From Psychromonas sp. SP041 (lineage in GTDB: Bacteria; Pseudomonadota; Gammaproteobacteria; Enterobacterales; Psychromonadaceae): a stretch of 62,106 bases of DNA. This document shows, one piece after another, positions 54,878 through 62,106 of this stretch. A program made the position numbers and the translations under genes. Location: assembly GCF_000470315.2 (NCBI RefSeq), contig NZ_CBRF02000029.1, positions 1-62,106 on the forward strand, in the 5' to 3' direction. The notes under the pieces were generated by a model, which was not told where the DNA came from, made no database searches, and saw only the letters and a program-made list of their open reading frames with translations. How positions within the stretch are numbered: position 1 is the stretch's first letter; the number at the start of each line of letters is the position of its first letter.

Positions 54878-56266
54878 TTAGCCTCTTACAACCATTACTC
54901 GGAAGCTTCTACCTTTTAGCTTTCCTTCACTTAGTTTTTTAAAGGCAATTTTAAGATGATCTCGTTGTACAGCAACGTAAGACCAGTATTCAGATACTGC
55001 AATTTTGCCCACTTGTTGGCCTGTAATGCCATCTTGTCCGGTTAATGCACCAACAATATCACCTGGGCGAATTTTTTGTTTTTTACCACCTTCAATACGT
55101 ATTGTTATCATTTCAGAGGCTGCTGGTGGTGTATCCAATAATGAATCATCAGGTAATGGACTTGGGCTGATATTACGGTCAAGAATATCTTCTAATAACT
55201 TAATTCTATGGTCGTCTTTATTGCTGTAGAAAGTAAATGCTAAGCCTTTGCTGCCTGCACGACCTGTACGACCGATACGGTGTACATGCACTTCTTGGTC
55301 ATGTGCAACATGGAAGTTAAATACCGCACTTAAGTTATCAATATCTAACCCACGCGCCGCTACATCGGTTGCAACGAGAATACGCGCACTTTTATTGGAA
55401 AAGCGGATTAATGCTTGATCGCGATCTTTCTGTTCTAAATCGCCATGAAGGGCAATCGCACTGTAACCGCGGTTTGCAAGTTCTTCAGCAACTTCTTGTA
55501 CTTCACGTTTAGTGTTACAAAATACTACACTCGATTCTGGTTGATGGCGGTTTAATAATAAACGTAACGCTATCATGCGATCTTGGTTGTTTTGTACTGA
55601 GTAAAACGTTTGCTCAATAACGTTGTTATCGTGTGTTGCTTTTACGGTAACTTGCTTTGGCGCATTCATAATACGTTTTGCTACTTTTTCAATTTGTTCT
55701 GGGTAAGTTGCACTGAATAATAGCGTTTGGCGTTGTTTTGGGCTGTGTTCGATAATGCTATCAATAGCATCTTGAAAACCCATTTCTAACATACGGTCAG
55801 CTTCATCAAGTACTAACACACTTAAATGCTCAAGTTTCAATGAACCACGGTTGAGATGATCTTGAAGGCGACCCGGTGTACCCACAATGATATGAGCTCC
55901 ATGCTCTAAAGAAGCCGCTTGTGGGCTAAGTGGTGTACCGCCACATAACGTCATTACTTTAATGTTATGAATAGAGCGTGCTAGTTTTCTAATATCTACA
56001 GCGACTTGATCAGCTAATTCACGAGTTGGGCAAACAACTAATGATTGGATTCTAAATTGCTTAACATTTAATCGGTGTAAAATGCCAAGTGTAAAGGCAG
56101 CCGTTTTACCTGAGCCTGTTTTACCCTGTGCAATGACATCTTCTCCATTTAAAATTAATGGTAAAGATTGTGCCTGTATTTCAGTCATCTTTTGATAGTT
56201 TAAAGATTCTAAATTAGTTAAAAGACTTTTTGATAAAGGTAAGGTTGCAAAAGAGGTGTCGCTCAC
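54878..56266 (-). CDS. dbpA: ATP-dependent RNA helicase DbpA
   Basis: DbpA is a DEAD-box helicase acting in 50S assembly, specifically stimulated by hairpin 92 of 23S rRNA. The product is 462 aa (E. coli 457). The Q motif is near LNYQKMTEIQAQSLP. Motif I is AQGKTGSGKT, followed by PTRELADQ, TPGRL, VLDEADRM (DEAD), SAT, DVAARGLD and HRIGRTGRAG. The C-terminal RNA-recognition domain (~390-462, including IRPGDIVGALTGQDGITG) is the DbpA-specific part. A long, empty promoter region precedes it. Confidence 0.94.
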   Translation of the reverse strand: MSDTSFATLPLSKSLLTNLESLNYQKMTEIQAQSLPLILNGEDVIAQGKTGSGKTAAFTLGILHRLNVKQFRIQSLVVCPTRELADQVAVDIRKLARSIHNIKVMTLCGGTPLSPQAASLEHGAHIIVGTPGRLQDHLNRGSLKLEHLSVLVLDEADRMLEMGFQDAIDSIIEHSPKQRQTLLFSATYPEQIEKVAKRIMNAPKQVTVKATHDNNVIEQTFYSVQNNQDRMIALRLLLNRHQPESSVVFCNTKREVQEVAEELANRGYSAIALHGDLEQKDRDQALIRFSNKSARILVATDVAARGLDIDNLSAVFNFHVAHDQEVHVHRIGRTGRAGSKGLAFTFYSNKDDHRIKLLEDILDRNISPSPLPDDSLLDTPPAASEMITIRIEGGKKQKIRPGDIVGALTGQDGITGQQVGKIAVSEYWSYVAVQRDHLKIAFKKLSEGKLKGRSFRVMVVRG

Positions 56267-57022
56267 GATAATAACTTCCTGATAGGCTGTAAAAATAGGG
56301 TGGTAATAATGGACGCTACCATAACAGTTTGTATAGCATCTAACAAAAAAATGTTATGCGCAGAGACTAAATTAAAAGGTTAAGTCTTTACGCTGATAAA
56401 TGCTTAGTGAATGATTTTTAACAAAGTAACTGAAATATAAGTTAATAAGTTAATTTTATTCCTGCCTAAAAATTTTGTAAATCCTAAAATGTAGTCGTTT
56501 ACTTTTGTAAACACGTCTGACTACTGACTTTTGTAAACACATATTGAGTTAACACAATCGTTCCCATCAAATAGTTTAGCTCCTACCTACTATTCTACAA
56601 ATTTATATTTAATTTTTTATTAAATTATCATTTTTTAATTAAAAAACTGTGATTCAAAATGGGTATTTTAATTATAATGTTTGTTTTTTATTGATAATAA
56701 ACTACTTTTAAAATAGTAGATTACTACTTTTGGAGTGCTTTATTTAAGTAATTATTACAAATATATGTTTTTATTATTTTTTGATGTTATTCTGATTTTA
56801 TGCTCTTAAGTAGCTATTAATGAGTATTTGGTCGAGGTGGTTTAGCTAGGTTTCTGATTTTATTTAGATTGTTATCAGTAAGCAGCAATTTTTAAACGGT
56901 AGCTTCATTAATATTTATTAGATGTATGAGTCAAAATGGAAAGATAAACGGTGTGGTTAGTTTGCTTTTTTTGATAAGCAATAATCAAATTTTTAAAAAT
57001 TAAAAAATGATAAGGAAATAAT
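56267..57022. other. 756-bp divergent intergenic region
   Basis: It is very AT-rich, with no gene. ACTTTTGTAAACAC occurs twice (56501-56514 and 56527-56540, 26 bp apart), and the first copy lies in the small hairpin GTTTAC/GTAAAC. These could be binding sites controlling either dbpA or the secretion operon to the right. No -35/-10 is compelling. Confidence 0.45.
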
Positions 57023-58783
57023 ATGGCTGTTAAAATTAATCGTTGGAAGGGTATATCAATATCATTACTAACTGTTTTAGTTGTCAGTGGGTGTTCCGTT
57101 ACACCAAAACCATGGAAGAAAGGTGAAATAAAAGAAGCTTCACAAAATGATTTTATGGCTATCAACTCAAGTGAAAAAATAGAAGAGCCAATTTCATTAG
57201 AGGATGCTATCTATCGAGGTATCAATTATAACCGTCAAAAGCGCGTTAAAATGTTGGAGTCAGCATTAGCTGATAAACAACTTGATTTACTTCATTACGA
57301 TATGTTGCCTGAATTAACAACAAATGCTGGTTATTCAGGAAGAGATAATTATGCTGCATCAGCTAGTACTATCTTTGAAGATGGAAGACCAGCGGCATTA
57401 TCAGACGATCCTACCTACACTATTAGCCAAGATAAAAGACAGCTATCTGCAGATGTTACTTTTAGTTGGAATATTTTAGACTTTGGTCTTTCTTATGTGC
57501 AAGCACAACAACAATCTGATCGTTACCTTATTTCAAAAGAAGAAGAGCGAAAGGTTATTTTTAATATCGCCCAAGAAATTCGCAAGTCTTATTATCAAGC
57601 CATTACTGCACAAGCATTGTTGAAAAGAATTCGTCCTTTAATGAAGGAGGTACGTATTGCTTTACAAGATTCGGACAAAGTTAAAAGCTTGAGATTAAAA
57701 TCCCCATTAGATGCTTTAACTTATCAACGAGAGCTCTTGGATGTATTAAGAGATCTAACAAGCTTAGAGAAATCTTTAATATTCTCAAAAGTTGAATTAG
57801 CTGAATTAATGGGCATTAAACCGGGCACCAACTTTAGTTTAAAAGACAAAATACAAGATGCTTATGACCTGCCAACTTTGCCATTTAAGTTATCTACGAT
57901 GGAGAAAATTGCGTTAGAAAATAGACCTGAAATATTAGAAGAACGCTATAAAGAACGTATTAGCCAAAAAGAATTGTCAGTAGTGATGTTAAGCATGCTA
58001 CCTGGTATCAATTTATCTGCTGGATATAACTTCAACGACAGTGATTATTTATTGAATAATAACTGGTATAGCCTTGGCGCAAATGTAACTTGGAATCTTT
58101 TCAACATATTTAAGTATGGAGCAATGAGTGACACTGCTGATGCAAAAATTATGTTAGCGAAAGAGAGAAAATTAGCAGTTGCATTAGCGGTTGTGACACA
58201 AGTTCACCTTGCCGACATGAGATACAAACAAACTGTTGGTGAGTATAAATTATCAAAAGATTACTTAAATGTATCGAAAGAAATTTATGAACAAGCGATG
58301 AATGCTAATCAACTAGGTATGAATAGTGATCTGCTTATTATCAAAGAAAAACTGAGCTACCTTCTTGCTACGTTAAGACATTCTGCTGCTTACGCCAATA
58401 TGGAAAATAGCTATGGCAGAGTTTATGCGTCGATGGGGATCATTAATGAATCTGAGGTTGAGTATGAAACAGACAGACCATTTTATGAATATGAAGAAAA
58501 TCTGACTGTTATTGCAGAGCCTATCAGAGAGTTATCTAGTAACAAAGCAGTTGTGATAGAGCAATTACAACCATTAAATACTTCGACTTTGAGTGATACT
58601 TCTAATTATTCCGGAGCATTGATTTATATAGAGGTGGGTGAAACGTTAATCATTAATGGCGAAAATTATATTGTTCAACGTGGGGATACTGTTTCAGAAC
58701 TGGCAAATGATAACAATGAAACAGTTAAGGAAGTTGTTACTAACAATCCTTGGTTAACCACTGACAATAGAATTAGATACTAA
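57023..58783 (+). CDS. TolC-family outer-membrane factor lipoprotein with C-terminal LysM-like domain
   Basis: This is an outer-membrane channel component of a tripartite secretion or efflux system. The product is 586 aa. The signal peptide ends with the lipobox VSGC. Two outer-membrane efflux repeats span about residues 60-480, with the hinge-like LSADVTFSWNILDFGLSYV and YSLGANVTWNLFNIF repeats typical of TolC. After a linker, the last ~40 residues (YIVQRGDTVSELANDNNETV then NNPWLT) match a LysM peptidoglycan-binding motif, unusual for this family. Its stop overlaps the adaptor gene start (TAATG), and a giant adhesin follows. Confidence 0.82.
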   Translation: MAVKINRWKGISISLLTVLVVSGCSVTPKPWKKGEIKEASQNDFMAINSSEKIEEPISLEDAIYRGINYNRQKRVKMLESALADKQLDLLHYDMLPELTTNAGYSGRDNYAASASTIFEDGRPAALSDDPTYTISQDKRQLSADVTFSWNILDFGLSYVQAQQQSDRYLISKEEERKVIFNIAQEIRKSYYQAITAQALLKRIRPLMKEVRIALQDSDKVKSLRLKSPLDALTYQRELLDVLRDLTSLEKSLIFSKVELAELMGIKPGTNFSLKDKIQDAYDLPTLPFKLSTMEKIALENRPEILEERYKERISQKELSVVMLSMLPGINLSAGYNFNDSDYLLNNNWYSLGANVTWNLFNIFKYGAMSDTADAKIMLAKERKLAVALAVVTQVHLADMRYKQTVGEYKLSKDYLNVSKEIYEQAMNANQLGMNSDLLIIKEKLSYLLATLRHSAAYANMENSYGRVYASMGIINESEVEYETDRPFYEYEENLTVIAEPIRELSSNKAVVIEQLQPLNTSTLSDTSNYSGALIYIEVGETLIINGENYIVQRGDTVSELANDNNETVKEVVTNNPWLTTDNRIRY

Positions 58784-59508
58784 TGAATAACACAAAAAAA
58801 CTATTAATGTTAAGTGCGTGTTTTTATCTAATGCCAGGTCATGCAGAGGAGACCGCGAGAGCGGTCATCTCATCATTAGATAGGACAACTATTTCAACAG
58901 AAGTCGCTGGAAAAATACTTTATTTACCTAGTGGAGAAGGAGACAGTTTCAAAAAAGGGGCTGTCTTAGCCAAAATAGATTGCGACCTTTACCGAGCACA
59001 GAAAAGAAAAATACTATTCCAAAAAAATATTGCATATCAACAGTTTAAAAAGAATGAGCAACTAAATAAATTAAACTCAATTGGTGCATTTGAAGTATCG
59101 ATCTCTAAAGAAGAATACAACAAACAAATTGCAGAATTAGATATTGTTTCCGTTAACGTTAAACGATGCAAAATCTATGCACCTTTCACTGGCCGTGTTG
59201 TAGAGAAACTGGCTAATCAATATCAAATAGCAAAAGCACAACAAGAAATTCTTGAAATAGTGGGAACAGGCAACATAGAAGCCAAGATAGTTGTTGATGC
59301 AACTTGGTTAAGTTGGTTAAAAAAAGGTGATGGATTAACGTTAGTTATTGATGAAACCCAAACTGAAATCAAAGCCACAATAAATGAAATAGGCGCAGTC
59401 GTTGATCCGGCTAGCCAAACCGTCTTAGTCAGAGCAAATCTAATTAAACCTTATGACAACATCGCCCCCGGTATGAGTGGCACGGCAAAATTTAATTCTG
59501 AGAAATAA
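58783..59508 (+). CDS. HlyD/RND-type periplasmic adaptor protein
   Basis: This gene encodes a 241-aa protein with a signal peptide (ACFYLMPGHAEE). The biotinyl-lipoyl halves STEVAGKILYLPSGEGDSFK and YAPFTGRVVEKLANQYQIAK flank a very short helical hairpin (about residues 70-125). A beta-barrel region (IVVDATWLSWLKKGDGLTLV) and APGMSGTAKF follow. It is about half the length of toxin-exporting HlyD proteins and has no N-terminal membrane anchor. It is translationally coupled to the outer-membrane factor. The ABC or RND pump is not in the window and may lie beyond the right edge. Confidence 0.82.
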   Translation: MNNTKKLLMLSACFYLMPGHAEETARAVISSLDRTTISTEVAGKILYLPSGEGDSFKKGAVLAKIDCDLYRAQKRKILFQKNIAYQQFKKNEQLNKLNSIGAFEVSISKEEYNKQIAELDIVSVNVKRCKIYAPFTGRVVEKLANQYQIAKAQQEILEIVGTGNIEAKIVVDATWLSWLKKGDGLTLVIDETQTEIKATINEIGAVVDPASQTVLVRANLIKPYDNIAPGMSGTAKFNSEK

Positions 59509-59524
59509 GAATAAGGATCTAACA

Positions 59525-62106
59525 ATGAAAAAGCCAAATAGAATCAAACCAATAATCAGTGCATTAGAGCCGAGAATATTATTTGATGGAGCTGCCGTAG
59601 CAACAGCGGTTGAAGCATTAGATAATTCCAATTTTGATACCGCATTGTTAGATCAAAATGTAACGCCAGCCGCAGTCGAATCACCAACAAGAGATAAAAA
59701 TGAAATTGCTTTTATAGACAGTGGCGTTGATGGCTATGAAAGTATTGTTGATGATTTAGGTGAAGGCGTTAATGTTTACATTCTTAATGCTGATTCTAAC
59801 GGTCTTGACCAAATTGCTTCTATTTTAGAAAATTTAGATGATATAGATGCAATTCATATTATTTCTCATGGTGATGTTGGTGAAGTTACTTTAGGTAATA
59901 CAATTTTAGACGCTGACACAATGGCATCTTCATTAGACGTATTAGCAAGTATTGGCGAGAGTTTAACTGACAGTGGAGATATTTTACTTTATGGATGTTC
60001 AGTTGCAGAAAACGGTGATGGAGAATCATTTGTGGATGCCATTGCTGACGCTACTGGAGCAGATGTTTCCGCATCAGATGATATTACTGGTGCTGAGTCA
60101 TTAGGAGGGGATTGGAGCTTAGAATATGATTCTGGCACTATTGATGTTGCTGATTTAAGTGCAGTTAATTATCAAGGTCAATTAGGTAGTCCTTCTATTT
60201 CTGGCTTAGACGATACAAATATTTTTGTGGAAGGTGGTGGACCAATTGTTATCGATAACGATGTGTTGTTTAGTGGCGGTAATTCATATACTGAAGGCGG
60301 GCTTTTATTTTCATTAGATAACCCTGATACCACTGAAACATTAACATTAACAAGTTCAGATAACTTTAATGATGCAGGCGAAATATCATTAATTGGAGAT
60401 GAAGTTTACCTTGGGAATGGGACTGGTCGCGATAGAATTGGTGTGATTGACAGTACATTTAATGGCGAAAATGGACAAGATCTTAAGATACTTTTTTCTA
60501 TACCATTAGATAATGGTAACTTTGAAGATGGCGATGCATCATGGGACATAGTTTCTGGAGAATATAGAGGAGCCGCATTAGAAGATAATCTTGACCTAGA
60601 TGGTTATGCCATTCCTCTTGCAACAAACTCAGATAGTGATTCGACCTATACAGGTGGAACTGGCACCGTTAATCTTCAAGCGCAAAATTTAAATAGAGGC
60701 GGCGTTGTTTTTACGGGTGAGGTCGTTAGTGATGAAGGTGATAATGCCTTGTTGTTAACAAGTGATGGGCGAATTGTTAATGGCGATCAAGACCCTAGTC
60801 AAGGTGGCATATTCCAAGATGATGGATTTGGTTCTATTCATGGTTCTTATGCAACGAGTAGTGTGGTTGATGTAAAAGATGGGGACTCTATTTCATTAGA
60901 TTTTAAAGCTGTTGGTTCAGGTGATGATTACGAAGTATTTGGTATTTTAAGGAAAGTTGATCCAATTACAGGGGCTTTTCTAGATACTGCAAGTTATGGT
61001 ACGGATAATACTGAAAATAATATTATTCTCTTTGCTGAACGAGGAGCTGACACTAATGGGTATGTTACAGTAGGTTATGAAAACCTATTAGAAGGAACTT
61101 ATAAGTTTCAATTTGTTGGAGGAACTTATGATGCATCAGGCGGTAAAGTTGTAGGGTCAAATTTATATGTTGATAATATAAGATTGTTCTCATCTACAGT
61201 GATAGATGATGCCGTCGTCAGTAAAATTGCACAACAAGTTACTTACGATACAACAGCAGCAGCTATCTCAGAAGTTCAAACAATTACAATTACAGCAACA
61301 TCTGAAGAAGGGTTAAGTGATTCAGATTTTATTATTATAGAAATGGATACACTAGAGAATGATGCACCGATACTGAGTGATGTCACTGAAACAATAACTG
61401 ATACGTCTACTACAGATGTTTTTGCCGATATTACAGGTAACCTAACAACATCTGATGTCGATGATGATACTTTTACTTATGATTTTTTAGATGGTTCTAC
61501 AACACAAACAGGTACTTACGGCACATTAAGTTTATCTAATGATGGGAGTTATACTTTTGAACCTAATGACGATGCGATTAATGCATTGTCAACAAATACA
61601 ACTGAAAGCTTCACTATTAGAGTGACCGATAGTGGAGGGGGTGTGTTAACTGGTGGAGTATTAGGTACAACTACAGAGAGCGATACAGCAACATTTACAA
61701 TCGAGTTAATAGCTGTGAATGATGCTCCCATAGCAACCACTATTCCACCGCAAACAAAATTCGAAGACTTTGCTGATTACAGCATTGATTTAAAAGAATA
61801 CTTCTCAGATGTTGAAACCTCAAACGCAGACCTAACTTACACGGTGAGTGGCAACAGCGACATTGGCGTGACGATTGTGGATGGTATTGCAACGTTTACG
61901 AGCGCTACCGATAATTTCAATGGTGTTGAAAATATTAGCTTCACGGCGACTGATCCAGGTGGTGAGTCAGTGACACAAACGATTGTATTTACTGTTAACC
62001 CAGTGAATGATGCACCGACGTTAGCGGATGTGACCACTGCCATTACTGATACAGCGGCAGCCGATAGCTTCGATGCAACTACAGGTACATTAACCGCAAC
62101 GGACGT
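59525..62106 (+). CDS. Giant DUF4347/cadherin-like repeat adhesin, 5' part (continues past window)
   Basis: The frame is open from the ATG at 59525 (after AAGGA) to the right edge: 860 codons and no stop. The N-terminus has the LEPR-type motif SALEPRILFDGAAV. DUF4347 follows (~60-218), with HIISHG (His115) and LLYGCSVAENG (Cys158), a caspase-like His/Cys arrangement. From about residue 610, cadherin/VCBS-like repeats begin, marked by NDAP linkers and DTATFTIELIAVNDAPI. The layout fits type I secreted surface adhesins. The upstream channel and adaptor genes are its likely exporter. Confidence 0.85.
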   Translation, partial: MKKPNRIKPIISALEPRILFDGAAVATAVEALDNSNFDTALLDQNVTPAAVESPTRDKNEIAFIDSGVDGYESIVDDLGEGVNVYILNADSNGLDQIASILENLDDIDAIHIISHGDVGEVTLGNTILDADTMASSLDVLASIGESLTDSGDILLYGCSVAENGDGESFVDAIADATGADVSASDDITGAESLGGDWSLEYDSGTIDVADLSAVNYQGQLGSPSISGLDDTNIFVEGGGPIVIDNDVLFSGGNSYTEGGLLFSLDNPDTTETLTLTSSDNFNDAGEISLIGDEVYLGNGTGRDRIGVIDSTFNGENGQDLKILFSIPLDNGNFEDGDASWDIVSGEYRGAALEDNLDLDGYAIPLATNSDSDSTYTGGTGTVNLQAQNLNRGGVVFTGEVVSDEGDNALLLTSDGRIVNGDQDPSQGGIFQDDGFGSIHGSYATSSVVDVKDGDSISLDFKAVGSGDDYEVFGILRKVDPITGAFLDTASYGTDNTENNIILFAERGADTNGYVTVGYENLLEGTYKFQFVGGTYDASGGKVVGSNLYVDNIRLFSSTVIDDAVVSKIAQQVTYDTTAAAISEVQTITITATSEEGLSDSDFIIIEMDTLENDAPILSDVTETITDTSTTDVFADITGNLTTSDVDDDTFTYDFLDGSTTQTGTYGTLSLSNDGSYTFEPNDDAINALSTNTTESFTIRVTDSGGGVLTGGVLGTTTESDTATFTIELIAVNDAPIATTIPPQTKFEDFADYSIDLKEYFSDVETSNADLTYTVSGNSDIGVTIVDGIATFTSATDNFNGVENISFTATDPGGESVTQTIVFTVNPVNDAPTLADVTTAITDTAAADSFDATTGTLTATD

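Overview
The window comes from a low-GC marine gammaproteobacterium, most likely Psychromonas or a close relative in the Vibrio/Shewanella/Psychromonas group. This is inferred from gene content and order: letA-letB-rsmF, thrS-infC-rpmI-rplT, a pst operon with very long PstC and PstA permeases, queA-tgt-yajC-secD-secF, and a Vibrio-type norspermidine pathway. The genus is an inference and no database was searched. Most of the window is conserved chromosomal backbone. Its intergenic spaces are rich in short tandem repeats, mostly 8-9 bp units, and in MITE-like elements.

Layout. 1-310: the end of an IS30-type insertion sequence lying against the 3' remnant of a PEP-CTERM protein gene. 398-2831: yaeQ, thiI and a DUF1737 gene. 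2832-5851: a decaying stretch with elyC between two copies of a ~200-bp MITE-like repeat, then a clear cmoM pseudogene and a DUF2835 gene. 6137-9978: wecB, wecC and a WcaJ-type initiating sugar transferase. 10033-15433 (minus): rsmF, letB and a letA divided into two overlapping genes. 15566-19113: yebG with a partial LexA box, then thrS, infC (AUA start codon), rpmI and rplT. 19439-25024: a Pho box/-10 promoter driving pstC-pstA-pstB-phoU, without pstS. 25166-32091: queA, tgt, yajC, secD, secF and an NlpI-like lipoprotein gene.

32092-38165 is the accessory region and the most unusual part of the window. Five small minus-strand genes (LysE transporter, GNAT, two virtually identical copies of a membrane-protein gene, and a one-helix anchored protein) are separated by four ~410-bp repeats. 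Each repeat ends in domains V and VI of a group II intron and begins with large imperfect hairpins. Four of the genes are bounded by short inverted sequences private to that gene, of the form TTRRRY at one end and its complement at the other. This is the boundary logic of integron cassettes. I read the region as an integrase-less cassette array whose attC-like sites carry a fossil 5'-truncated group II intron. Dispersed repeats in inverted orientation flank it.

38166-43977 (minus) encodes norspermidine synthesis (dat, ddc, carboxynorspermidine dehydrogenase, nspC), preceded by a 33-codon ORF. 44329-47818 encodes a GltR/GtrS-like two-component system fused by overlap to a GtsA-like sugar-binding protein with no permease. 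48077-52805 holds a secreted MAFp3-like protein, a GNAT, a DJ-1/PfpI protein and a gamma-glutamyltransferase lipoprotein. 52925-56266 (minus) holds ptsG and dbpA. 57023 to the right edge holds a type I secretion outer-membrane factor with a LysM-like tail, a short HlyD-type adaptor, and the first 860 codons of a giant DUF4347/cadherin-like adhesin that runs off the window.
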